In this document: positions 24,901 to 37,800 of the stretch, one piece after another
Numbering within the stretch: position 1 is the stretch's first letter
Layout: every line of letters starts with the position of its first letter
Origin: Trema orientale
Taxonomy: Eukaryota > Streptophyta > Magnoliopsida > Rosales > Cannabaceae
Assembly (NCBI GenBank): GCA_002914845.1
Contig: JXTC01000729.1
Coordinates: 1 to 64,000, forward strand
Length of the DNA stretch: 64,000 nucleotides
Direction of reading: 5' to 3'
The notes under the pieces: generated by a model
What the model saw: only the letters and a program-made list of their open reading frames with translations
Told to the model about the DNA's origin: nothing
Database searches by the model: none
Made by a program: the position numbers and the translations under genes

Positions 24901-26368
24901 GACCTGCGATGGGACTGCATAAAATGAGCTAGGCCAGATTAGGCGGTCCATTGCTGCAACTCTATCAAGTTTGGCTTCTCTTGAAAAAGTAGTTCCATTT
25001 AATTAAAGTTTGGGCAAGTTTTTAACTCAAATTACAAAATTGTCACTGTTGTTTTGCAGCCGTAAAATCTATAAACACGATATAATCAAGCAATTAAAGA
25101 GGATACATCAGTATCAACGCAAATCCGGCAAAGTTGAAACCAATATGAAAGACTTATTCCATAATATCGGCTAAGAGAAACCTACCTAGAAGACTTATTC
25201 CATAACATTCACTAGCACCAATAAAAAAAATAAAAAATTCATTACAAACCAAACAATCCGCAGCTAGAGGCTGAGGATAAAGATTGGCGTATAGCACATT
25301 AAGTTGTACCATTCTCGGTTGAATATTTTTTTAAAATTAAAATAGTCAATTTAAACGTGTTATATAACTTTATAAAATTGACTATTTTTTTTTTTTTTGA
25401 AAAAAAAATTGTCCATCGTCCATAAAAATAAACTTCTATTCTTTTAAGCTTTAAACCATTAATTTGTGACTTAATTTACTTTCCTGAAAATTTAATTTTT
25501 AAACTAGCTTAGATGATATGTGAAATAAAGAAGGAAAAACAAAATAAGAAGTAATGTGCACGTACGTACCTGAACTGGAACCAGAATTACTCGATCCACA
25601 GACAGACAAATAAGATCTATCTTTGCAATAGCAGGTGACTTCTTTTGTCACATTATGTGATCCACAGAGTCCCCCAGACCATTGACATAATTCGCACCGG
25701 CTATTCTCTGCATCAAAATCTATCTCAAACCCAGAATTAATCGCAGCCGTCAGATTGCCTGGAGTGGTATTCGTTTGTAAATTGTTAGCCGCTGAGTCGG
25801 ATATACGGATGGCCACACTTTGGTTGCAAGCCGCAGTAGACAATCTCCCGCTCATAGAAGTAGTCGTCGCAAAGAAATTAGTAAGACCTGTACTTCCTTC
25901 TTCCTTACAACTGAATCGACCAGCTTGAACCGTAGTACTAATGTTTATAGGACACCTATAATACAAGATCAGGTCCTGAGTCCCCGAATCGTAACTAAAC
26001 AAACTTGAACTCTCATATAAGGTGCCGTTTCGAAGATCTTTGGGACAAACATCATTCCAGTAATCGGTCCGAACCACCGTGAATTTATACGCCCAAGTGT
26101 TGATTGCCAGAACTCGATAGCTTACTGAATTGATAACGATCTCCGGTGCATCGCTGCCGCAGTTTTTCAGCTCGAACTCCGGGTGGCCGCAATACTCGGG
26201 CCGATCTGATCCCCAGAAAGGGTAGTTGAGGTTCTGGAAGTTTCCGCAACGGAAGCCCGTGTTGGTGCACTCCACGTACTTCTGATCAAGATGTCTATTT
26301 TTAGCGAAGGTTGTCGTTTTAAGAAGAATAAGGAGCACGAATATGGTGCGGCGGACATGGAAATGCAT
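21910..26368 (-). CDS. LRK10-like receptor-like kinase 1 (GUB_WAK / WAK_assoc ectodomain)
   Basis: Exons are 26368-25570, 23165-23136 (30 nt) and 22982-21910. The phases join to 633 residues. A signal peptide covers residues 1-22. The ectodomain starts with a cysteine-rich galacturonan-binding block ([24 protein letters not shown]) and ends with the WAK-associated block ([17 protein letters not shown]). Exon 2 encodes LSWKRNLAI just before the membrane helix (about 277-298). The cytoplasmic Ser/Thr kinase has the glycine loop GKGGYG (349-354), Lys370, HFD with catalytic Asp469 and DFG with Asp487. HFD in place of HRD makes it a non-RD kinase, as is usual for this family. LRK10-like kinases act at the plasma membrane and are linked to pathogen and ABA responses; the ligand here is unknown. 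Intron 1 (about 2.4 kb) carries a hAT-like element. Confidence 0.92.
23255..23478. mobile_element. Possible MITE in kinase intron 1
   Basis: The word ttttgtaccaaatttttt at about 23303 recurs in inverted form near 23430, with accaaaggga / ttgtctaaag-type flanks. This suggests a small element of about 220 bp with inverted arms. Ends and target duplication are not resolved. Confidence 0.35.
23571..23627. repeat. Short direct repeat in kinase intron 1
   Basis: The phrase tacagatggaacagatcagt followed by gggat appears twice, about 31 bp apart. No function is implied. Confidence 0.8.
24148..24964. mobile_element. Non-autonomous hAT element with perfect 8-bp TSD
   Basis: The left end is tagagatgtaactcta and the right end, on the other strand, is tagagttgcagcaatgg. 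Both follow the plant hAT terminal pattern. The element is bracketed by a perfect 8-bp direct repeat tcaagttt (24140-24147 and 24965-24972), the target-site length of hAT. Both subterminal zones are dense in ggccca/gggcc words and the core is a T-rich AT stretch. It has no transposase frame, so it must have been moved in trans. It sits in intron 1 of the LRK10-like gene. Confidence 0.85.
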
Positions 26369-26697
26369 CCTGAGAGAGGTCAGTAGCCAAAGTCAATGGA
26401 AAGAATGAGATATGAAAGCTAATGACTGCCAATTAAATGTGAAAATATAATTGTTAAAAAAGGTTATGACAACCTTACTTTATACCCTTTTTCACTTTTT
26501 CGAGGAGCTAGTATCAGTAAAATGAATGGAATTTTGTTGGTGGTACGTGGAGTACTTACTTCCTCAAAATCTTGTGTTTAGAACGCTTCAACGCTTGGAT
26601 TAATGAGTACGGGCAAAAAAAAATGGTACAAGCAAAAAGCTTCCTATACCAAATTAAAGGTGTGATGGAGAAAATGAGGATGCAACTAACGGTGGCA
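26369..26697. other. Upstream region of kinase 1
   Basis: About 330 bp between the kinase start codon and the repeated block. It should hold the promoter and 5' UTR of the minus-strand kinase. No clear element assigned. Confidence 0.4.
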
Positions 26698-28002
26698 GGA
26701 ATAGGAGAATTATTACTTTTGGTCAACTTTCAACTTGAAAACAACTTGTGGAAGACATGAGCAATCTGGCGTAAATGGGTTATTTATATTTATGATGAAA
26801 CGGTCGTCTGTGCTTTGATAGGCTCGCGCCAGTTAGTTGGACTTTGTTAATTGCTTTATAGAGACGGGGTCTGACATGCATGTGTAAAGAATGGGTGCCA
26901 ATTATGAATCACTGTCAACGAATGCAACAACTCTATACTCTTCTAAAATAGTTTCTTAGTCTTACGACGAATAATCTAAGATTGGACTTCTTCAAGTTGA
27001 AAAATTAATAATATCTTTTGTCTAGTATTCCTTAGTAATAGAACTCTTACACATAAATTATACAAAAACAATTTACTTGATCAGTCATATATATGGTTGA
27101 ATATGGTAGAACGTAAACACTTGACCATTTTAGAGTCAATTAGTCTAACCATACAATTTCACACAGCAACATATTTGCTTTTTTTGTATAGCTAAGGAAA
27201 TCCTTTTTTTTTTTTGCTTTAAAAGAGATGTACTATTAATCATCTTCCTTGAGCACTTTCAGTACAAAAGTTTCCAGATATAGAGTACAGAGAGTGTGAC
27301 TCCATGGGAGAAAAGAGGGGTTTTGATGAATACATCTTGTTTCTTTGTAAAAGCTTGAGGGATTCAAGCTTTAACTAAGAGAGAAAATCTCTTGGATTGT
27401 TTCACCGGAGTTAGGGAGAGCCTAACCACCTTTACCCTACTTTCTAGAGAAAAAGCTTTACCATACTTTCCAAAGAAGAAGCTTTTTCTCATCAGCACAA
27501 TTTTTATCGTCATCACCCTCATGAAGCATGGCGGTGGCAACATCGAAACCAGTAGTAAAATAACAATGGCCTACATGTAAAAAGCATTAGTCAGAAAAAG
27601 AATGTGTACTTAAAGAAAAATTTAAGAAAGTAATTAAACTCACATTAGCCAGCATCCGTATAGTGGATTTGAAAGATTGAACATGTTAACAATATTTAAA
27701 GGGTTGCCAGTCACCCTTGTCCATAACGTTGCTTATAAATGTGAGGTCCACTCATTTGGGAAGCTGATTAAGGAGGTCATTGACGGAGTCATGAGATTCT
27801 AGCCTATCCTGGTCGCTTCGTGTCTAAGTATGAGCCGAGTGACTTGACCCATCAGCTGCAGCACTCTCAAAAATTACAATCGGAGGTTTCCCACTTTTTG
27901 AAACCTTCATTTTCTTCCAGGAAGCCTCAGTAACTTTCTCTTTTCTCTTTCGAGAAGGTATAGAAGTTGATGGCGGAGGAGTCAGAGCTGCAGATTTGGT
28001 TG
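26698..28002. repeat. Duplicated block, copy 1, left flank of copia
   Basis: This sequence recurs, highly similar, at 33399-34800, starting with ggaataggagaattatta. Landmarks include aaacggtcgtctgtgc and a ctccatgggagaaaagaggg word. The short open frames inside are not shared as frames by the two copies and are probably not genes. A Lys/Arg-rich stretch (KSAALTPPPS, PSRKRKEK) on the minus strand at about 27900-28000 may be a scrap of an older mobile element. Confidence 0.7.
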
Positions 28003-31000
28003 GAGAATTATTGAAAAAAAAAACTAACGACAAAAATGGAAGCTGCAATAGGAACCACTGACAAACATATATGAATAACGGTTGAGGTATGACTAGTACT
28101 GTCTGTAAGAAAAGATTCCGCGTCTCTCAGATAATGTCAGGGTACAAAACATGTTTCACGGCGATCTTCTCTCTAAGATACAATGATCGGTCTTTGTCTA
28201 AGGCTACACTCCCTAAGATAAGGGATGGACAACGAATAGAAAATATATCTAACAGAATACTAAACTGCAAACAAAGAGGAATACTCACTTTTAAATTTCT
28301 CTCTTTATACAATATAAGGTTGATTACTCATCCATTTCACTCACACTTCCTCTCCACTCATTTGCTATATATATATATATATCACCAAAGGAGGTAAAAC
28401 GGATAGAGTTTGAAGGTTGGTTTGTTGAGAGATGGGAGTTGGTGATTAAGAAGATAGGAGTTGGTAGTTTCTCAGAAGTAGTTGAGAGTTAATCCAAGAC
28501 AACCGCATATTGACTTTGAAATATAAAATCATATATATTAGTACAAGCAAGGAAGTCAAACGGCAAAAATTCAATTTGCAATTCGCTTTTGATTACTTAT
28601 ATATACAAATATGTATTTTGGAATTTAAATACAACAATCTCCCATAAATTCCAAAATACTCTTGTATGCATACTAGAAATAGCAAAAAAGTTCAATACAT
28701 AAGTGTTGGTACTTTACAAGCTACGAACCAGCCATAAGATAACTAATCGTGACCTACAGGTACTTGGTGAAACAAAAGTTTCTATGAACCAAAATACCTT
28801 TGGTGTGGAACAAAGGAATAACATCCATATTGAACTTTAAATTCATCATTGTCTGCGAGTTGGCGCATTAAGGACCCAGCGTCTCCTAGAATTCATGAGT
28901 GCTCTAGAGAGTCTACCTAAACTCTCATAGGAATAGGCCGTAGTTCTACACTCATATAGGTGAATACTCCATCAAGTATCTACATACCACCTTAATAATA
29001 GCGCTACGGATTTCACTAATAGTAAAGTAGCTCAACCTTAATCACTACACAAAGCATTATCTCGTCATAGGAATGGACTTCTCAATGATAAATACAATTG
29101 TATAGTCGATAATGCTATAAAGTAATAACTAACTTGTTCTCACCTCCATGAACCTACTTCATGGGATCTCCAATCACATAGGTGAGGTTACTGTCACTCT
29201 TGCCTTTTGTTCCTAGGCATTAGTCCCATTTCCCTCGATGTACTCACCACTAATATCCTATTTAACAGTTTTGTCAAAGGATCGATCAAATTTAACTCTG
29301 ACCTTATATAATCTAGAGCCACCACTCCAGATTCCAGTAGCTACTTGATTATAATGTGTCTCAGACGTATATGTCTACTTTTCCCATTATAAATTTTGTT
29401 TTTCAATTTAGCAATCGCAGCCTGATAATCACAATGTATAAAAATACAGTGGAGAACATCTGTGCTAATGGGAAGATCTGCCCAAAGATTTCTCAACCAC
29501 TCAGCCTCATAACATGCCTTCTCTAAGACAATCAACTCAGACTCTATGGTAGACCGAACTATACAAGTTTGCTTGGAAGATTTCCAGGAGACTGTACCTC
29601 TACTAAGGGTAAACACATAACTACTAGTGGACTTTATCTCATCAGAATCAGATATCCAACTGATCTACCAAATTTTAATCCATAATCAATAGTGCCTCTC
29701 AAATATTTTGCAAGTCTTTCTAATGCAATCCAATAGTCTTGATTAGGACTTTGAGTATATATTTACTAAATCTACCAATTGTATAAACTATTTCAGGCTT
29801 TGTGTAATTTATCAAGTATAATAGGCTATCAATGATCTGGGCATACTCTAATTATGAAATATTATACTCTCTATTCTTTTTAAGTTGAGTATTCACATCA
29901 TATGGTGTAGACACCGAGTGATTCTTATAAAACGCAAACTTTCTCAAAAATTTCTCTACACAGTGCTCTTGTGATAAAATAAGACCATCCTCGCTCTTGA
30001 TAATTTTAATACCAAATATCACGTTTGCTTCTCCCATATCTTTTATATCAAAATTTGAAGAAAGAAAGGTCTGAGTCATATTTATCACTTCTATGACCGA
30101 AAATAAGCATATCATCCATATACAAGCCTATAATCACAGAAGTGTTAGAATCAAAAAACTTAGAATAAATATATTTATCTGCCTCACTAATCAGATAACT
30201 ATTTGAAACTAACATTATCAAATTTCTCATGTTATTGCTTCGGTGCTTGTTTCAAGCTATATAAAGACTTAACTAATTTGCATATCTTATGCTTGTTGCC
30301 CTCAACAATACAACCCTCTGGTTGATCCACATAAATTTTTTCCTCTAATTCTCCATTAAGAAAAGTATTCTTCACGTCTATTTGATGGACAAAAAGTTTA
30401 TGAGCGCGATCAAGACTCATATTGAGGAAATTCTAGTAACAGGAGCAAAGGTATCAAAATAATCAATATCTTTCTTCTGATATAGCGCTTGGCTACCAAC
30501 CTCGCTTTATATTTATTAATAGACCCATCAGATTTCAATTTCTTTTTGAAAATCCATTTACATCCAATGGATTTCGCTCTAGGAGGCAAGTCAACCAATA
30601 TCCAATTATGGTTTGACATGATGGATTCTATCTCGCTATTGATTGCTTCTCTCCATAAAGGATTATCAATTGAAGCCATAGCTTATGCATAAGTTTGAGG
30701 ATTATTCTCAAGTAGAAAGACATAAAAGTCATCACCAAAGCTATTTGTCTTTTTTTCTCTTTCATTCCTCCTTAGTTCAATTTCAGAATTCTCGGGAAGA
30801 TTAGCATGAGTCTCAACTTGGGGCAAAGTCTTTTGAATAGAAGACTTCATAGGAAAAATATTCTCAAAGAATTCTGCATTCTTTGATTTAATAGTAGTAT
30901 TAGCATCAAAATTACTATCATTCCTCAAAATCAAGAATCGAAAAGCTACAGCGTTTTGAGCATACTCAATAAATATGCAATTAACTGTTCTAGGTCCCAG

Positions 31001-31480
31001 CTTCCTCTCCTTGGGCTCAGGAATTAGAACTTTGACAAGGCACCCCCACATTTTGAGGTATTTTATATTAGGTACATAATTCTTCCACGATTCATATGAT
31101 ATTTTTCCCATTTTCTTATAGGGTATCCTATTTTGAATATGGCAAGCCGAAAGAATTGCTTCCCCCCACAAGTTTAATGCAGCTCCAAAACTCATAAGCA
31201 TTGCATTCATCATCTTCTTAAGTGTTTTATTTTTCCTCTCAACAATCCTATTTGATTCAGGTGAATAAAGAGGTGTTACCTTATAAATAATCCTATGTTC
31301 CTCACAAAAGGAACTAAGAGAACTAAAGTCATATTCACTACCTCTGTCAGATCTCAATCTCTTAATTTTCTTACTAAGTTGATTCTTCACTTCTGATTTA
31401 TATTTCATAAACATCTCACCTGCTTCATCCTTGTAGCTCAAGAGGTATAATTTTGTATACGAGAATAATCATCAAGAAAC
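28003..31480 (-). mobile_element. Ty1/copia fossil, copy 1 (partial)
   Basis: A minus-strand copia relic. The 3' LTR is about 28003-28636, starting tgttgtattt after a purine-rich tract. Pol parts follow towards higher coordinates: RNase H at about 29340-29650, reverse transcriptase (RVT_2) at about 29850-30680 and part of the integrase core at about 30690-31440. The gag, protease and 5' LTR are absent because the element stops abruptly near 31480. It is broken, with several (roughly six or more) interruptions across pol. It shares its LTR and pol with the copy at 34801-41841. Confidence 0.85.
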
Positions 31481-33398
31481 TGCGAGATGTGGCTTGTATA
31501 TGAACAGGGTTGATGAATCAAATCAAATAAGGAGACAAGAGTTTTATAGTGGTTCAGCCCTAACAAAGATAAGCCTATGTCCACTATTTTTTACTATTTT
31601 CTAGAGAATTACAAGAGTTTCTCTAAGTCTCAGGGTGAGAGCCGAGAGAATTACAGAATGTAGTGAAGTGCTTTTGAGGAATTTGTGTCATGAACTATAA
31701 TGAGATTGAGCTCCCTTTATATAGGTGAGTGAGGTTCAATATTTCCTAATTACACAAATGGGTAAGTACATAATTAGAAAATATAATTTCGGGTAACAAT
31801 ACAATTGGGTAATAACTTAAATGGAATGACTAGTCGATTTCCATTCAGAAACTTGTTTTCCTTTCTTTGTAAATTACCCATTTGATGAAGCTTGAACTGG
31901 TTTTCTTTTTATGCTAGTTGCACCTGTCTCATTCGGAGGAGATCGCACTTCAATCAAGAGAACACATATGTGACCTGATGCAACCCGATTGTTGACCTTC
32001 CTTTCCTGGCGTTGACTGATACGCGCATAACAATTTCCCCTCAGCTCCATTAGTCTTTGGGCTAAATGGAGCTTCCTACTCTAATAAATGCGAGCTTAAG
32101 AATGCGATGTTATGATGTCATCTCGAAACCCTTGAAGAGTCTCCAAGTCTTGAATCACATCTTTTCGCGTAACTTTTCCTGACAGACGCCACCACGTGTC
32201 ATCCTTTCTCAAGAGATTGGCGAAACTCAAGGAGACTTCTCCGTTTCTCGAGCAGTTATGATGATGACAATGACATCAGCCATCGTTTCAAATCGAGACG
32301 TTTCAAATCGAAATTCCACATTTCGAGAATCAAATACACTTAATTTTATAAATCAATTCCCGCGTGAATTTCGGCCATCAGATCCGAAAAGTAAATGCCT
32401 TGATCTGCGGCTGTGATTTGATGAATCTTTAAATATATATATAGAACCTTTCTTCTTCTTTCTTTTTTACTTTTATTTCCTCTGAAATCTAAAGCATTCG
32501 TAAGACAGAAATCCTCTCGGTGCCCCCATTCTCTCAAACTCACCATCTTTTCCGGCGAACCTCAGAAAGCCTTCTTCCCCGTCACCAGCAAACTGCTTCA
32601 GTTTCCTCCAACGACGCCAATCCAGAATTTTTCCAGAGGCTAAAAAAGGTCGGTTCTCTCTCCTTTTTCCGTTTCTGTTTTTGATATTCTCATAATATAA
32701 ATCGAAACAATATTATGGATTATCCTAAAAAATTCAAACCATCGTCATTTCTGAATGATGAACTTTCTTTTATTAGCTCATTGAACTGATATATATACCC
32801 AGACTCTTGAATATCATCTCCCAAACTGAATATTAACAATTATTCTTGATAGTGTTGGACGAAACCCAAATTAGAACCTGAAATTTCTAAAATTTCCAGA
32901 TTTATAGATCAAAACCATAAACAAAACCAGATTTAAGATTGAATCTAGATTCTGTCTAGGTCGAATCAAGAGGTACATTCCGTTAAATCGAATGATGAAT
33001 TACTTGAAGAATTATTCGAGCCCGTAGAATAAAAACATGATTAATCCATGGATTAATTAGAAGAATTCGATGAGATCCAAGGTGGATGAATAGCTCGTTG
33101 TTGGCACCATTCTAGGGTTTATGGCCCCAAATTACTTGTATATAGTGAATACACCTGTAAAAAATAGACAGAATAGCACGCCTATTTCTAGGTCGCACTT
33201 GGGTTAGTTTATAAATCAATTTATGATTTTACTTGTAGAGTGATGTTCGCATAGGATTAAATATATCCTATATTTATATTTCAGATGTCTAGTAGCGAGG
33301 AGATTAGGGAAAGGAATGTGTTCTCTGGTGAATCGTCATTCTTAGATGCGAGCACAAAAACGAGCTCTATAGATATCGAGGATTATATTAAGCAATTT
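31481..33398 (+). mobile_element. Unclassified segment, possibly the left part of another retroelement
   Basis: About 1.9 kb lying between the two copies of the duplicated block. It contains a tatagtggttcagccc phrase near 31535, a G-box cacgtg near 32194, a TATA-like ctttaaatatatata near 32430, a pyrimidine-rich leader, and a possible leader intron ending tatttcag at about 33283, followed by a short frame from ATG 33285. I infer a leader-plus-gag start of an LTR-type element, or a captured gene leader; neither is proven. If it is a retroelement it is a truncated fossil. No domain was recognised. Confidence 0.3.
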
Positions 33399-34800
33399 GG
33401 AATAGGAGAATTATTACTTTTGGTCAACTTTCAACTTGAAAATAACTTGTGAAAGACAGGAGCATTCTGGCGTAAATGGGTTATTTATGATGAAACGGTC
33501 GTCTGTGCTTTGATAGGCTCGCTTCAGTTAGTTGGACTTTGTTAATTGTTTTATAGAGATGGGGTCTGACATGCATGTGTAAAGAATGGGTGCCAATTAT
33601 GAATCACTGTCAACGAATGCAACAACTCTATACGTTTCTAAAATAGTTTCTTAGTCTTACGATGAATAATCTAAGATTGGACTTCTTCAAGTTGAAAAAT
33701 TAATAATATCTTTTGTCTAGTATTCCTTAGTAATAGAACTCTTACACATATAAATTATACAAAAACAATTTACTTGATCAGCCATATATATGGTTGAATA
33801 TGGTAGAACGTAAACACTTGACCATTTTAGAGTCAATTAGTCTAACCATACAATTTCACACAGCAACCTATTTTTGTCATTTTGTAATCGTTTGACTTTT
33901 TGCAGAGTGGTCACTTTTTATGTGCAATGTGAGCACTTCTGAAACAATCTTATGGATATTTGCCAGATAATTATTTTTGTCATTTTGTACAGCTAAAGAA
34001 ATCCTTTCTTTTGCTTTAAAAGAGATGTACTATTAATCATTTTCCTTAAGCACTTTCAGTACAAAAGTTTCCAGATATAGAGTAGAGAGAGTGTGACTCC
34101 ATGGGAGAAAAGAGGGGTTTTGATGAATACATCTTGTATCTTTGTAAAAGCTTGAGGGATTCAAGCTTTAACTAAGAGAGGAAATCTCTTGGATTGTTTC
34201 ACCGGAGTTAGGGGAGCCTAACAATCTTTACCCTACTTTCTAGAGAAGAAGCTTTACCATACTTTCCAAAGAAGAAGCTTTTTCTCATCAGTGCAGTTTT
34301 TATCGTCATCACCCTCATAAAGCATGGCGGTGGCAACATCAAAACTAGTAGAAAAATAACAGTGGTCTACATGTAAAGCATTAGTCAGAAAAAGAATGTG
34401 TACTTAAAGAAAAATTTAAGAAAGTAATTAAACTCATATTAGCCAGCATCCATATAGTGGATTTGAAAGATTGAATATGTTAATAAGATTTAAAGAGTTG
34501 CCAGTCATCCTTGTCCATAAAGTTGCTTACAAATGCAGCAGGAAGGCCTACTCGTTTGGGAAGCTGATTAAGGATGTCATTGATGGTCCTGAGATTCTAG
34601 CCTATCTTGGTCACTTTGTGTCTAAGTATGAGTCGAGTGACTTGACCCACCAGCTGCAGCACTATCAAGAATTACAAACGGAGGTTCTCCACTTTTTGAA
34701 ACCTTCATTTTCTTCCAGAATGCCTTAGTAACTTTCTCTCTTCACTTTCGAGAAGGTATAGAAGTTGATGGTGGAGGAGTCAGAGCCGCAGATTTGGTTG
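33399..34800. repeat. Duplicated block, copy 2, left flank of copia
   Basis: The counterpart of 26698-28002 at an offset of 6701 bp, with some small insertions (for example near 33870-33990). A plus-strand frame at 34471-34728 (YSFGKLIKDVIDG, LAYLGHFVSKYE) is open here but interrupted in copy 1. I do not recognise a family, and it may be a relic of an older mobile element. Confidence 0.7.
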
Positions 34801-37800
34801 GAGAATTATTGAAAAAAAACTAGTGACAAAAATGGAAGCTGCAACAGGAACCATTGACAAACATATACGAACTACAGTCGAGGTATGACTAGCATTATCT
34901 GTAAGGAAAGATTCCGTCCTTCTCAGATGATGTCAGGGTACGAAGCATGCTTCACGGTGATCTTCCCTCTAAGGTGCAATGATCGGTCTTTGTCTAAGGG
35001 TGCACTCACTAGGACAAGGGATGGACAACGAATAGAAAATATCTCTAACAGAATACTAAACTGCAAACAAAGAGGAACAGTCACTTTTAAATTTCTCTTT
35101 TTATACAATATAAGACTGACTACTCATCTATTTCACTCACACTTCCTCTCCACTCATTTGCTATATATATAGCACCAAAGGAGGTAAAACAGATGGAGTT
35201 TGAAGGTTGGTTTATTGAGATATGGGAATTGGTAATTAAGAAGATGGGAGTTGGTGGTTTCTCAGAAGTAGTTGGGAGCTAATCCAAGACAACCGCACAC
35301 TGACTTTGAAATATAAAGTCATATATAATTATATATATATATAAGTATAAGTAAGGAAGTCAAATAGCAAAAATTCAATTTGCAATTCGCTTTTGATTAC
35401 TTATATGTACAAATATGTATTTTGAAATTTAAATACAACAATCTCTTATAAATTCCAAAATACACTTGTCTGCATACTAGAGATAACACAAAAGTTCAAT
35501 GCATAATTGCTGGTACTTTACAAGCTACGAACCAGCCATAAGTTAACTAATTATGACCTGCAGGTTCTTGATGAAACAAAAGTTTCTATGAACCAAAACA
35601 CCTTTGGTGTAAAAGAGAGGAATAATATCCAAATTAAATTTTAAACTCATCGTTTTCCGGAGTTGGCGCATTTAGGACCCAACGCCTCTTGGAATTCATG
35701 AGTACTCTAGAGAGTCTGCCTAAACTCTCATAGGAATAGGCCCTAGTTCCACACTTATATAGGTGAACACTCCATCAAATTTGTACTGTAGTATCCACAC
35801 ACCACCTTAATAATAGGGTTATGAATTTCACTAAGAATAAAGTAGCTCAACTTCAATTACTGCACAAAGCATTATTTCGCCATAGGAAGGGACTTCTCAA
35901 TGATAAACATAATTGTGTAGTCGATAATGCTACAAGGCAATAAGTTATGAACCTACTTTATGGGATCTCTAATCACATAGGTGATATTACTATCACTCTT
36001 GCCTTTTATTACTAGGCATTAGTCCCATTCCCCTCGACGTACTCACTACTAATCCCCTATTTAGCGGTTTTATCAGAGGATCGACCAAATTTAACTCTGA
36101 CCTTAAATAATCTAGAGCCATCACTCCAGATTCCAGCAGCTGGTTGATTATATGTGTCGCAGATATATATGTCTACTTTTTCCATTATAAATTTTGCTTT
36201 TCGATTTAGCAATCGCAGCTTGACAATCACAATGTATGAAAATACAAGGGGGAACATCTGTGCTAATGGGAAGATCTACCAAAAGATTTCTCAATCATTC
36301 AGCCTCAGAACATGCCTTCTCTAAGGCAATTAACTCGGACTCCATGGTAGACCGAGCTATACAAGTTTGCTTGGAAGATTTCTAAGAGACTATACCTCTA
36401 CCAAGGGCAAACATATAACTACTAGTGGACTTTATTTCATCAGAATCAAATATCCAATTATCTACCAAATTCCACTCCATAATTAATGGTGCCTCTCAAA
36501 TATTTTGCAAGTCTTTCTAATGCAATCCAATATTCTTGATTAGGACTTTGAGTATATTTACTAAGTCTACCAACTATATAAGCTATTTTAGGCTTTGTGT
36601 AATTCATCAAGTATATTAGGCTACCAATGATTTGGGCATACTCTGATTGTGAAATATTATGCTCTCTATTCTTTTTAAGTTGAGTATTCACATCATATGG
36701 TGTAGATATTGAGTTATTCTCATAAAACCCAAACTTTCTCAGAAATTTCTCTGCACAGTGCTCTTGTGATAAAATAAGACTATCCCTACTCTTGATAATT
36801 TTAATACTAAGTATCACATTTGCTTCTCCTATATCTTTCATATCAAAATTTGAAGCAAAAAAAGTCTTGGTCATATTTATCACTTCTATGACCAAAAATA
36901 AGCATATCATCTACATACAAGCATATAATCACAAAGGTGTTAGAATCAAAAGACTTAGAATAGATACATTTATCTGTCTTATTAATCAGATAACCATTTG
37001 AAACTAACACTATCAAATTTCTTATGCCATTGTTTCGGTGCTTGTTTTAAACTATATAAAGACTTAACTAATTTACATACCTTATGCTTGTTACCTCAGC
37101 AATACAACCCGCTGATTGATCTATATAAATTTCTTCCTCTAATTCTCCATTGAAAAAAACATTCTTCACGTCCATTTAATGGACAAAGAGTTTATGAGCT
37201 AAAGCAATCAAGACTCATATTGAGAAAATTCTGGTAACAGAAACAAAGGTATCAAAAAAATCAATATCTTTCTTCTGAATGTAGCGCTTGGCTACCAATC
37301 TCGTTTTATATTTATCAATCGATCCATCAGGTTTCAATTTCTTTTTGAAAATCCATTTAAATCCAATGAATTACACTCCAGGAGGCAAGTCAACTAATAT
37401 CCAATTATGGTTTGATATGATGGAATCTATCTCGCTATTTATTGCTTCTCTCCATAAAGGATCATCAATTGAAGTCATAGATTTTGCATAACTCTGAGGG
37501 TCATTCTCAAATGGAAAGACATAAAAGTCATCACCAAAGCTAGTTGCCTTCTTTTCTCTTTTACTCCTCCTTAGTTCAATTTCAGAACTCTCGGGAAGAT
37601 CAGTATGAGTCTCAACTTAGGGCAAACTCTTTTGAATAGAAGACTTCATAGGAAAAATATTCTCAAAGAATTCTGCATTCTTTGACTCAGTGATAGTATT
37701 AGCATTAAAATTACTATCATTCCTCAAAATTAAAAACTAAAAAACTACAGTGTTATAAGCATACCTAATAAATATGCAATAAACTATTCTAGGTCCCAGC

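Noticed and set aside
27824-28048. Basic minus-strand frame as a possible small nuclear protein
   Set aside because: The homologous sequence in the second block is not open as the same frame, and the region is part of duplicated repeat DNA.
34471-34728. 85-residue plus frame as a host gene
   Set aside because: It is interrupted in the sister copy at about 27680-27900, has no recognised family and lies in repeat DNA; kept only as a comment.
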